From NCBI GenBank assembly GCA_008360955.1, contig LUCM01007344.1, positions 446,718 through 510,717 on the forward strand: a stretch of DNA of 64,000 nt, read 5' to 3'. Numbering within the stretch: position 1 is the first letter of the stretch; the number at the start of each line of letters is the position of its first letter. Under the pieces are notes generated by a model. That model saw only the letters and a list, made by a program, of their open reading frames with translations, had not been told where the DNA came from and did not search any database. The stretch comes from Fasciolopsis buskii (taxonomy: Eukaryota; Platyhelminthes; Trematoda; Plagiorchiida; Fasciolidae). Below are positions 1 to 13,234 of the stretch, piece after piece. The position numbers were made by a program, and so were the translations under genes.

Positions 1-3000
1 TAAGTGGCATGATGTTCTCGTCCTTAGTTTCTTTACAATCTATATCTTGGACAGATGTTTTCGCACTCGCCATGTCACAAATATAGGTACAACTGGCTAT
101 TGTGAAGGATAGGATACATGCGTCAATCTGGATGAGAATTTCACTTCACAGTTGTCTCCAAGTTACAATTTCTTGTTACCTTAGTATATGGGTTGCTTCA
201 TCAAGCAATTTTCTACTGTCAGTTGAAGCAGATTATTTATAATTGGCTGACAAGCATTGAGCTATAAGAGCGCTTTTCTCTTCAGAACCAATACAAAAGA
301 TGCGAATAGCCTGCACGACGAAACCACCAATTTCAGAGGGGTGTCTAAATTGAAGAATAAGCTGATGTGATCATGAAGACACCTCTTAGCACACGGGAAT
401 TTCTTTCGCTTCAGGCATCCACGCATAACATTTTCGGTGTAAAAAATATTAAACGTTTAACTGCAATTTTTAATGTACGGGTAAACCGGCAAAAAAATCA
501 CCGTCACGTAAACGCATTGAAAGCCAATTATATGGGAAAAACTAAAGTGGAATACTTTAAGCCCATTTAGCAAAATCAGAGGGGAGATAATGTAAGTGTG
601 AAGCATTTTTTCTTTAAAAGGTTCCATGAATGCATTAACTCATGACAAATCGTACCTAGGCCGCAGATATATCTCGCTCTGCAGACTGGGAATCACATGA
701 GGTTCTTTTGTGACCGCTTGATGATTTGATAATCTATTGCAACCTACAACTGCTTATCCACATTTGGTTACTCAAAACTAAATATGCAAGTTCCTTAAGC
801 GTCCAGTAAGGGAATTTCTTTGCGTTAGAAGCTGCTTTGTGATTTTCATACTAGATAATTACTGCTAAGTACTGAGTTCCTTCAGTTTCAATAGAGGACA
901 TGCGCGAAACGTTTTCCTTTTGGGAAAGATATAAAGTAGAAATGACTGCAAGTTTACTATTAATTTGGACGAAAATTCTCACGTGCAGTTAAATGTGAAC
1001 ACCACGAAATAGCCGGTTTCATTCTGCACTTTTCGAGTACTCACTACTACCTCACTAGATAATCATTTTGGTAGAGTGAAAAATATTTACTTAAAGGAGA
1101 TTGGGGAAACCTGTCTGATTTCGACAAAATTAGAATACCACTGGAAAGCCCGAAAATTTTGACTGTCTTTTAACGGGTAATTTAAATATAATGAAGACAG
1201 ATGAAATATAAAAGCCTCGATATGAAGTACACAAAATGCGCCACTACTAAAGTTCCCCAAACTTCTTTAAGTTGTCATTTTGTAGCACAAGCCGACTTAC
1301 TCCAGATATGGACACAAATTTTTCGTCAACCGCCAGTTTATTCACTGTTTCTAGGAAGTTCCAGAAGAAAATCTTTTTGTATGAAAAAATTCCAGACATT
1401 CTATTCAAACTGAAACATTAACAGCTAACAACCTTTGAAAAGATCATCACTTAGGAAACAAAATGATTGTGCAATAAGCTAATCTCGCCAGATAAAATGA
1501 AGAAAACTAAACTGGGCTGCCAGACGTATTACGGGACCGAACTAGCATGGAAAGAAAATGTCCGAAAGTAGTCGAAATCTACAAAGCTTTTGTAATTTAG
1601 TGATGCACTATGAATCTAGAGCTGACAAATCACTAACGACTCGAAAATTCCGCTAAATATTGCTTCTTTGAATTACCATTGTGCGGTACAAATCAAGAGC
1701 TATTTTAAACCGAATGCAGTATCTGGAAACTATTTGTTTTCTCTGGACAAAAGGTTCTGTTGTCACGATGCGATGAAGGAGACCTACGGAGGAACCTAAC
1801 CAGTTTCAATTGTTTGAAAATTTCAACAAAGCGAATTGGGGATCACAAGCTGATGAACATTTCGTTTTTAATGATTCTTGTGCATGCCACTGGATCCTAA
1901 TATATCTGAACGGATGTCTGGGTACATCCGTGAAGACCATTATGCACAGCTGAACATGGGAACAATTAATGTACTCAGAAATGTAGTGTATATACGCCAA
2001 GCCCAGAGTAGCAGCACCGTGAATGTGACGCAAACTTTCGTGACTTGTATAAGGTCCGGGGTCAACATTCTAGGCTGGCATTCACAAGCAAAGCGGAAGC
2101 CATCGCCTTCCGTCCTCGAAGTCCTCCACTCTGCGTTCAAAAACTGTTTGTAGCCGCATTTCAACTGACCCTGTTTGCTCTCCACCCATAAGCAGACCCC
2201 TAGACCAGAAAATTATTTACAACATGTTCAACCCTTTTGAAGGTTTCCATGAAATGCCACCATTTCATTTCTACCCTAATTTTTTTTCTAAATAACCCAA
2301 TTACCTAAAATTTATCGGAGCATGTTGTGACCTAGTGATGTGATAGCGAATCACTGACAACGAGCTTGTTCGCTAATTTGTTTTCTTCTCTCCCACATGG
2401 TTGGTGCATGCGATACTAGTTTCCAACAAGTTTGACAAATTGGCAAATCATTTTTACTCCTGAGTTGCATCTTATAAAGAAGGATGTGATTATTTGATTT
2501 CAGGCTACCGACTACTATTGTGTGAATAAAATGCCAAAAGTTTTAAACATAACTTATTTCGCCGGTAGCCTTAGTGCTAGTGGCACTTACAAAAGCCAGA
2601 CAGAAACAGAGAAAATTCGTCGGGATGGCAACAGTCTTTTGTATTATTGAAAAATTTGAGCACCCCACTTCTAACTTAAAACAGAATTAATTACATCGTT
2701 TCAGTCCATCTTTGCCTCTATTCCTTCAGCATTAGAAGTGCATTATTTTACGTGCCTTGAAGTATGACAAATGGATTTACGCCACCCGAATTCCAGATTA
2801 CTGCCGTTATCCATTCATGCTGCATGACAAATCTTCTCGATTTGATATCCGTCAAGACGGATTAAATGAGAGTATCCATTATTTTCAAATATTGGTCCGG
2901 CAAAACATCAAAGCTGAATTCGAGATAAGATATCCACTTTCGAACTAAGTTCATCACTGAAAACAAAGCTGAATGTTAAGGTAATTTTCGGCTCACAACG

Positions 3001-6000
3001 AAACGAAACCAAGTGTTGCTTCGAGTGGGCATTACAAACCAGCGTGAAACCGGAAGCGGTGCTTACGGCAATCCATACAGTTTATTGATCCTTTGGTTGT
3101 ATCATTTACTTCTAATCAGACAGAAAACGATCGAGAATTCATGCGAAGAAGTAAAAGCAATGCATTATGTTTACAGGCACGCAAGTCCATTTCGTTTGTT
3201 TTCTGCTTGATTGACTTTATTTTAACTCGACAAGTTTTCCGAATTCAGATCATAATAAAGCAGGATTTACTTTCATGATAGGAATTATTTTCAATTCTAA
3301 AGGGTGGAAACCGTTTGTGATTTAGGTATTCTGAAATGAATTATTCAAATCAAGGCAAGTTGACTGAATCGAACGATAGGTTAGTTTCACAGTCAGTTTA
3401 ACGACCTAGTCACTGGAGATTAGCACGTTTTTTAATTCTTTTTGATTAAACCACGCAACAGTTAAAAAAGCTGGATTTTTCACTGGTGTTCCTCTAGTGC
3501 TGTGATGATGCGGTTGATGTCATGAACAGCTTAATAAACTCATCAAACAGCTTGTCTGACATCCCAAAGCGGCGCTCACTACCCTTTTTGCAGTTCCTCA
3601 AAACGCCCTTATTATGTTAAAGAATTTAGTAATTGCTTCTGTAAGAATTAACTCGTGGTAACATCTTATGATCTGTAAATGGTGATGATGCAAACCTCTC
3701 ATTTTTCAACCCTTTAAATGACTAAGTGTGTTGCTGATGATTCTCATGGAAACAGAATTTTAGAAAGAAAAGTCTAAAATTTGAGTATAACACAACAAAC
3801 GGTCCGCGTAGCTGCAGATTTTGTAAACAGAAGCGTGGTATGGTCCTCCAGGCCAACCGAGACGAAGTCGAATACTTACAAGAGCAAAGTAATATGGATT
3901 CAGCTTACGTAGAACTGTTGCCGACGGGATTCGCATCCATGAATAAGCGTGATGTGAGCGTTTGTGGCACCTCTCCTCAACCAGCTGCCCTAAAACTCCT
4001 TAGGTCAGTTGGTACAGCATACATGGTGAAGATGCTTGGGTTGCCTCGATGCGTTGCTTTGGGTCCCACAAAGATGGAAGACATTTCATCTTCGAATAAT
4101 TGCCACATTTGTCAAATGGTTTCAAAAAATTGTAATCTAAAATTCGCTCCAGTTTGGAACCATAAAAGAGGCGCCAAATTAGCTTTAATACCAGTCATTA
4201 AGTTTTTTAACCAGGTCCACTAAGCCACTTACTTGCTTGTGAAACTCAGCTTTCCTCTGGCCATTATATTGTGTATTGTCCTGATCAGTATGGGTACCCT
4301 AACTTTTTGAAATAGGTGTTCCCTTTAAAAATATTAGTATTTGTATGAGAGCTTTTGCTTATTTGATCACTCAGTTTTGAGTAAAGTTTCTTGGTTGGCT
4401 CAATGACAAACAAAAGCTATTGTAATCGATTCGAGTGTCACATGATAGTTGTTAAGCTCCATTCTGGTGCACTGATAAGAATCTGTGCATAAAACAAAAT
4501 CTGGTTATGCTCCTTTTCAGCCTATCTCACTATTTTAGAATTTCTTAGATCGAGAACATTCATCCTACCTAAGTTCGATTGGGAGTTTCAAAGTTTAAAT
4601 AAATTAAGTAATTTTTACCTGAATAGGATTGTTATCTATTGTTATGACGTACTCCGGTTTGCATCTATGCTCTGCAACAAAATCACGGATTTTATGCAAC
4701 AACTGATACTAAGAGGCGGCTGATTAAATCTTCTTCATTAATCCTTTGTAATGATAGAATTTAGATCCCTTTAAACAACATCAAAAATTTTTGGATTGAC
4801 AGCTTTTTTAAGAAATCAGAGTTAAAAAACATCCAGGCGATGGGGCACTCGGCATGGCTACCTTGATAAACCAGTAGAGTTTGTAAAACCAATCGCACTG
4901 TTTGTCAACAATGAGACTGATTAGTACAAACTAATCGCACACACTCGAACGGACGAATACATTCAGAGTTGTAAAGTGAAGATCTTTTTAATAGTTATTT
5001 CGAAGAAGCAAACTGATGGATATATTATACCATAATGTCTTGACGTTAGAATACGAACATTTGTATTTTCTTCCTCATTTCTCTCTCATCATTTCAGATG
5101 CCACTTCCACAAGGATTGATTTATCGGGACAGAGGTTCAGCAAAGTACCAGGTGAGCTCATTTACTCTGGCATTTACACCACATATGTATGTCTCAGTAG
5201 ACATGTAGGCATGAACAATAAAATTTTCACGCTCTCAAAGTGAATTCCACCTGATCTTTTGTTTGGAGGGTATTTTGTTGGAGCGCTTGTTGACGTCGGG
5301 TAAAACTAAAACATCTTTTGAAATGGTTATAGGGACTCTTAAAATGCCTACAACACTCCTCCTCAAAGCATCGGCACGAATAGTTCAGTCATGATTGATT
5401 TATGCACAATTAAACGCGTCGTTTTTATTGGCTCAGGTATAGTTTGGATTCTTATTTCTCTGCACACAAGAAGTATGAGAGTTTGGCAAAAAACCAAGTT
5501 TGTGATGCACTGGGACAGGATTGCATACAAACGACCCTCGTCAGCTCACTGGTACGCGTGGATAATTTTTCAGATTCAACTTTGCGCAGAACTGGTTGCA
5601 TTTTTTGAGGTCAAGAATGCAACCGAGGCTGTCAAACCCTTAACATGGCGACCTGAGGACACCGCGTGAATCATCAACACTTGTGCACTCCCACAGATCC
5701 ATTGCGTGTGAGCATATTACCGGTAATTCGTTTATTCACACGCAGATTAGACCGTGCCCAAGGCTAAACTTGCTTTATCAACCAGTGTACGGCCAGAAGG
5801 CAATAAGAAACTGCTTTCATCAGATGGAAGTAAGCGTGACCTAAGAAAAAAGGATACCTGGCTAGCGGTTGTTTTGAATCAGTTAAAACATCGATACACT
5901 TCAAATAAACCTACTCAGCAATTTACAGACAGCCATTAATCTCCAGTTTTACCTCTGGCAGAGGGCAAGATGGATTACATTTTTTGCCAATCTAGTGTAC

Positions 6001-9000
6001 GGTAATATCAGTAACAGTGGCATTATTGAGGGGCGATAAGGTGAAGTAGTCCCCTTTCGTGATTTAAAAAGTTTGTGAGCTCCATTGGCCACTCCACCCA
6101 CAAATAAAACATTTCTTAGCTTAGGTGTTCACTGGCATTTAGAATGAAGTCTAGAAGTTTCTTCCGCATGTCACTTTACGATGCAACACTTTTCTTGGTC
6201 ATCTGAAATAGTTTGTAGAGTGTCACAACTTTCCTCATGTTGATGACTGATTTTTTCTATGACGGCTGAGAAAAGCATTTGTTACCATCCACAGTGCGTT
6301 ATCTTCTAAAACCCCCAAATTTCATTAAAAGTTGCGTGGACTCAAAATGTTAATCAAATCCACCCGTTAGCATGTTATCATAGTCCCATAATATTTCACA
6401 CTTTAGCTGCCAGGTACCGCTGGTATCAAAGCAAAACAGTGCTGGGCAAATGGAGTACAGGAAACTTTATGGGCTACCATATTGTTAATGAAAACCGGTA
6501 GAATGTAAAATGGACTGCTACCTTAAAACCAATTAAAAATAATATAAATTCTGTCACGATGAACAGTTAGTTTTAGACTCTTTCAGCAGAAGACATTGAA
6601 ATCTTTCCAGATAAGAATGAAATTGGCATTGCGAATGTCTGCCCAACAAGTCCAGTCTTTATTTTCCTTCCAAATTTGTCGCTGCCTACTGGTTTGAACT
6701 GTCACTTCGAAGATAAGGGAATCACCGTTCCATTTACAACCGCTATGAATTCTGGTTCTCAGAAAGCCTGTCTTGTGAGCAAATGTTTGCAAAATAATGA
6801 AAAACAGCTTGTATTTTGCAAGATAAAACTTGCTTCTCCAAATAACAACTGCATTGTGCTAAAACACACACAAGTCATTTGACGAGGCAATTTTCTACTA
6901 ACTGGTATCAACCTAAGGAACCTAAGTTTGTTATTGAGCAATCCATTGGCAATCTACTCCACAATTCCAATGTCATTTCAAGATTGTATATGCGCTGAAA
7001 TTGACGCAATCGGTTTTTAATCGTTGCTGTTATTAAATATTCCTAGAACCACAATGTTCTTGTTTTTGCACCTAACTCATATGTTTAGAAATACTACAGG
7101 ATACTACTTTGCTGCAGAGGTCCGCAGTACGGGGCAGGTAGAAACCAACAACCATTACCATGAAACTTACATTGGCACAGAATCTCACAAGTTTCCAGTA
7201 AATCACGTGTGGCCACAAGACTTGGAAAACTGATATTAACCACTACCGCAGTTTTTAGCATTCAGAGTAAGGATATGTGGAGTCGGAAGTTACAGTTATC
7301 CAGTGACCCATAGAACCAAAATATTTAGATGCCCCATGCTTGAAAAACGATTAGGAACGAAAAGGTGTCAAAGTTATTGACCCCAGTGTCAAAAACACCG
7401 TTACATATTTTCGTGACGACGAAACTACCATTCTCACTCATAAAGATCAACCAATTCTGGATCCAGGTCTCTACATTTTTGGTGGAATTAATTTCATTAC
7501 TTCAAGTTATGTCCATCCTCTAGCAACGGACCGAAGTTCATACTGGAATTAATTGACCAGAAATTGACCATAACTGATGTGGTTGTGATTCTTTTATCGT
7601 CAAGGCTGCAATGGCTTTTAATTCGTCAAACAACCGACCCAAAACTCACAGGTAGCACCGAGTGTGGAATTCTAATGGGTTTTTCTGATGAACGTCTATT
7701 TTGAAACAAAGGTCAGTGATTTTGTTGAAAACAGCTGTTATCTTACTGGTATCAACGTGAATAAAATCAAGAGAAACGTTAGGTTGAAAGTCATCAAGCA
7801 GTAAAGAATACTGGACGAAAATTAGCATGTTATTCCTCACTGGTTAAATCTAGACAGATAATCAAAGTGAATGACTGCCATCGAACTGCCTTTCTACATT
7901 TTCAGTCATCAAAATATCTCCTTATTGATTTACCGTTCTAATTATTAAAAAGTGAACGTGGAGCTAGTTAGCTTTTCCAAATCAAATGATTTGACCTATT
8001 CGAGCAGAATTATTCAGGGTCATTCGCCTCGATTTCTTGAGCCAGATTTCAACTCCGAGGGCAACTGACTGTGAAGATATTTGTGAAGTGTTTCCATTCT
8101 TCAATTTTCATTTCACCGGATTGGAGGTTTAGCTGAAAGTATTAAATCTTGTAGCCTCAGTGCATAAATCGACATATAAATGAACCCAAATGCCGTAGAA
8201 CTACTTCAGTTTTACCATGAATTAACAAAGGTACGACACACTTTCATACCAGTTGACGAACAGAATACTGTGTCAGTCTAATGTGTTACTACTTTCCACA
8301 ATAAAACGTAAGAAGAATGCCACCAATTTTTCACTGCATTACTTTTTAGAAAATATTTGTAACCAAACACTGCGATAGACATTCAGTAACTTCCAGCATT
8401 GGTTGAGCATTGCTCAGATTAGCTGAAATTATTAGTACTGTAGAGAAGAACATGAGTCCTAAGGAATTGTCTAAATCCATGCAACCGGACTCAGTCCAGT
8501 TGACTATTTGAATGACATTCCGGCTTGCTGCGTCGAACAGATAATTATTAGTAACTGGGTATTGCACGTTTTTTTGCTTTACTAGCAGACTTCATAAGAA
8601 AGTGATTGGTACACATACGTGCTACTAATTAGTGCCAAATTTCACCGTTATCAATTATTCAAGCAGAAACGGAACGAAATCTACATTTTTCGGTCTACTC
8701 TCACTGGTTTCGATTTCCGTGCACATATCATCAAAATGCTGAGGCATACCATTTCACCGACGTGTATCCAGTAGGCTGACGTTGTTGCTTGTTCCGCGTG
8801 AACGTCAATGACTTGAACCCGGATAGGTTTATCTTTTTACGCAGCATATAAAACATAATTATGAGAAGCAATGTCGATGAGTGACCTAGATATGGTGAAC
8901 TACAGTCCGTCTTTGTTTGCAGTTATCCGTTTGTGGAAAAAACCATTATTTTGAGAATGAAATTTATCTATTTGTTCATGGAATTATAAAACATATTCTG

Positions 9001-12000
9001 TATTTTTTGTTGCCCGATGACCGGGAGAAAAGTTCAGTGATCCAAATTCTTGGTTGTCGAAAAAACGTTTTCCTCATATAAATTCAGTCTACTCAGTCGC
9101 TGATGCGTGAAATACTATCACGTTGATTCAAACACGCGTCAACATTGCAAACGTGCCCCACAACGTTCGGATTGCGTTTCTTTTGTGAATTTTTGTACCA
9201 TACTGCTGACCTTTTATGTTGATAGCTCACGCAGCCTGCGATTGATGAGGATTTCGGCATTCATTTGCTGGTTATATAACCCTTACATTATGCACTGGAA
9301 TTCCAGCATGATACGGTTTAGCTGCGTGGATGTCCAACCGACTGTGAAATAATTAGATGCGGAAAGATATAAATCGGGAATGTGAACCAAGCGACATATT
9401 GGATTTTCCCGCGGTTTTGTGAAACACTGATCTCTGATTAATCGAGTGTAAATTGCCGCACGAGATAGTATGTTTATACGGGTGTATTTTCGTGGGAATG
9501 CTGAGGAACATAAATAATTAGTTCCAGAGCATAAGTGATGATACAATAGATATCAATGGGAAGCAGGTCAGTCGGCTATATGATTACTTTTGACAAAGTG
9601 GTTTACAGAATTTTAGATGTGGAAAGCCGTGTTGATCACTTATAACATTATAGAAGAAACATGACTGATCTGAAAACTAGCTAGTTCCCTTGGCAGCATA
9701 GAAGAATAGTGATGGCGAGCTACAATAAGATCAGCTCAGTAAGTGGAGGGTCAAATAAAAATATGAGGATCACACTGCGATTCGACTAAGCAACCATCAC
9801 TTTGAAATGGATACTGGATCATGCGAAGAGTATAAATCCTATGTGAATTAAATGACAGAAACTGGACTAAAATGCATGCTAAGTGTTTCAGTCAATCTAG
9901 GTACTGTTATGTTTTTCAAATTTATGCCTTGGGGGCTTAAACAAATGATGTTCCCCGAATTTTCAGATCCTTCTTTCGTCTATTCAGGATCTGGCCGATT
10001 GCCACTCCCGTAGGTAGAGCACAGAGTCAGTGAAAAATTCACGGATTCTTGAAGAAGACCGGAACTACCTCAGAACAGAATATTCTATTTATATCATGAC
10101 CCGAGAATTTTGGTAAATTGCGAAAAATGAGGAACATGGAGTGTAGATGATCCACTGGCCGCTTCATGAGGTATGAGACATATTGTAGAGTGAAACCAGC
10201 CCACTCGTATCTTCTCGTCCTTTGATTTTGCAAATCAGGATCGAATGGCGAAGTACGATAACAGTTCAAGAGTTTAATCGCTGCTTACTTAACACATACA
10301 ATTATTCACAAATGTTGGGTCGGCTACTTTGGGAAAGCTTTTAAAATATTGGTTAGTGCGCAGCGTCTCGGTCAGTAGTTCACCGTTACATTGACAACCA
10401 CCCTCTGTCGCCAAAAGATTCGGTAATGGACTTCCCCATTCACTACAGAGACTAATCCATTTCGGTTGCGCTAATGTCCTTTAAATAATTCGCGTTTACT
10501 CGTTTTCCTTAAACAGATAACTCAAAGTAATAGTTCCCATTAGAAGCGATAAGTTAAGTAGCGTTATGCAGGGGATAATAAAACCGGGCGCAAAAAGCTA
10601 ATCCATTCATTATACCTCAAAAATAACAGAGACCTTCAAACTCACTCCGGAATCAAAGTGTGGGCAGAAACGGCTCCAGACTACGACCACACAGTCCATG
10701 TCTAATCACTAATAATAATACACATTCACTCCTGGTTAACTTTCAAATGATGGCTGCGTAGTTTTGACTTCAACTCTTAGAACTAATAAAACATTGTAGA
10801 CAGCACAAAAACATTGTAAATTCAGACTCAGGTACTTTAGAAAACATTTGCAGGCCGCCACCGATTTATCTCCGAAACAGTTTTTCCAATTGCCAAATTT
10901 TTCACCATTGAGATGTGCGAATATTTATTTTTAGATAATGGGACTTTTGTAGTGTGTATGAACACTGTATGTTGTTTTCCCAATAGATCGTTGATGTCAG
11001 CACTGTCCTGGCTGCTATTTAAAAATGTTAAATGAAACCTCACTCACTGAACAATATGGATCCAAATTAAAAACATAAAACACAGAAAGTTGATCGTTAT
11101 AAAAATAACATCAATTAAAAATTATGCCTACGAGTTATTGCAATCGACTACTGGTTTTTATTTTATTTGATCATGTAAGTTATGCCTGAAGCTTACACAT
11201 TTTGCATTCACAAACTCAACATCCATTTAAACTTCTAGAAGTGCGGTGAAAATGCTGCCGGTGATCAAATGAAAGCAAATAAGTCAAAGAACTATTTTTG
11301 TGTGTATTTGCTTGAATCCATTCATTAAAATATACTTCAAACTCGCTAGCTTGGCTTTCGCCAGAATATTTCTCCACCTTGCTCCAACCGTTACAAATGT
11401 GCACATACAAATTCAGGAGTCAAGCAGGAATACAGACAGTTTTTCATGCCCTTGATGGAATACAAACTCGCAGTCTGCCATGATTCGCTCCGATTAGGCT
11501 GTTGGCAGAACTTGCAAGAGTCAAGGCGAACACAAGATATGTTTACGAAGTGTTAATGTTTGTGTAATTCCATGCCTGATGGTCAGGCAATGCATTTGTT
11601 GGGACTTCGCACATGACGACAATGCAGCCACCCGGGACAAGTTTTGACAGTTGACAAAGGGAACCTGTGCCTACCAGACACAGCAACATCTTACCACTAG
11701 TCGTTTTGTTCTCTCCGTATGTAAAAGTGTGGGCTTTAAGAAACATATGTTAGGTTTGATATTTATCAATTTCGAAAGTACTACCAAGTTTAGAACACAG
11801 CAACTTCCATGAGACCCCTAAATCGTCATATCTAGGGGAAAGGAAAATAATGAAACCTTAGATTTTGTAAGAATAGAAAAGACCGTTGTAGATCCAGACA
11901 AGTTTACTCCGAAAATCCGTTAAAGTGCTTCTGAAAACACGTTGCCTAGCGCATTTTTCAAAATTTTCCAGTGGTTCGCTCAGAGCTAACTGCGAAATAA

Positions 12001-13005
12001 ATCCGATTTTCAACCGCCGCAGATGGTTTAATGTTTGTCTGCATGTGGCCACATTTTGATCATGCAGCAATGGAAATGCGCTCTTTTTTACGCCTAGCAA
12101 AATCAATCCTTTCTTATTTTACTCATTATTATTAACCCAGCGTTTTTAAACGAAATCAGCGCCTCATAGGTTAACAAAACTTCGCACCGAAATTCTTACT
12201 TGGGCATTGGGTTATATTTTGGGATTTCTGGGACATCATGCTTTTAACTCATGAGGCATTGCGATAAAACTGATCCGCATTGTTCTCAACACTTTTCCAC
12301 TGCCCACTAATGCATGTGAAGCGAAGCTGATTTCAACAGACTAGCACTTTGCTAACTTAACATCAAAGAATGCGAAGTGTACTTCTCGGCATACGACCTC
12401 AATCGCAAATCGATTTTTCCTTAGGAAAACCCCCTTGTTCCTCTTCGGAAATAGCCCTGTACTTTGGTTCCACAGATCAAATGTGATTTGTTATCGGTAA
12501 AATCGTTTCGTCGAATAAGCATTATTAATCTATTTTGCTGGTCGACTCCCCTCTACTTATACGTACCTAATTCGGTGCGAAACTGAACACAAAGCAAATT
12601 CAGGCAGAGTAATTCATCATTTTTACGCTTTTCACTGTGCACCCGTGTGTTATGCTAAAATTCCTTGTAATCGCCCCCAAGTTTCGCTACTTTCGATTGA
12701 GGTTTCGTAGGCAAAGTGACAAACTTATCATAGACATCGTCATTCAGAGGATAACTTTCAGTTTTTAAATGAAGCATTGCCAAATGTTGAAATTTTTGGC
12801 TAAGATTTCGGTTCATCTTATCTTGCCGCGAAAAACGTTAGGGTTTCTACCTTGGGTCATTTGTTGTCTGAAACATTTGAACAAAACGATGCCGCATTGT
12901 TTTCTGGCACCATCTTTAAAGTCGCATCCTTGTGTGAAGTTCTCAACAAGATTTTTCCCCTATTCATTTTTCACCATAATCCTGGGATCATTCATTTGCG
13001 GGCAG
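1..13005. other. Upstream region, no exon recognised
   Basis: The 13 kb before the S1 exon should lie inside the TRPC gene, as intron or with undetected exons, because ankyrin, TRP_2 and pre-S1 sequence must come before S1. I looked for the ankyrin and pre-S1 patterns among the open frames and did not find them. The longest frame (3840-4223, 127 codons) has no recognisable domain. A 66-codon Met-less open stretch ending near 7553 and a GC-rich patch at 2000-2170 are the only parts that look different from the background. Confidence 0.5.
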
Positions 13006-13234
13006 CTGACAGACATTCTCCGTTGCCCGGTCATCAAATTTGTCGGCTACATTGTGTCTTATGTGACCTTCCTCATCCTGATCACGGTTGCCACGTTCCG
13101 GTTGGATCGCAGTTATTTGTCCGAGGAAGATGACGACTGGGAATTGCGTTCCTCGGAAATATGGAGTTACGACTTCAGAACAAGTAACCTGGTTATGACA
13201 AAGATCCAAATTATTTTGCTTTTTTGGATTCTTG
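13006..13234 (+). CDS. TRPC: TRPC exon a: S1 and S2
   Basis: The exon reads in phase 0 from CTG at 13006 and ends in phase 1 at a GTGAGT donor. It encodes LTDILRCPVIKFVGYIVSY, which matches the start of S1 in TRPC channels, where a P-[FV]-[MI]-K-F motif opens the helix. An acidic S1-S2 loop (SEEDDDWE) follows, then S2 ending FWILG. The start is the least certain boundary. The frame stays open upstream to 12769 with no clear TRPC similarity, and the acceptor ...gcgggcag has only a modest pyrimidine tract. A slightly longer exon is possible. The preceding exon should carry the pre-S1 elbow ending near an AP-x-S-x-x-G motif; I did not find it. Confidence 0.85.

Noticed and set aside
3840..4223. 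127-codon plus-strand open frame
   Set aside because: No recognisable family and no ankyrin pattern, so it was not accepted as a TRPC N-terminal exon.
7680..7720. CTGATGA followed by GAAAC, resembling a hammerhead ribozyme core
   Set aside because: The bases between the two boxes cannot form stem II, and no stem III or cleavage-site context is present. Other ctgatga strings checked also failed.
12769..13005. In-frame open extension upstream of the S1 exon starting with ATG
   Set aside because: It lacks TRPC similarity, is lower in GC than the exon, and an AG acceptor with matching phase sits at 13004-13005. It is kept only as an alternative.
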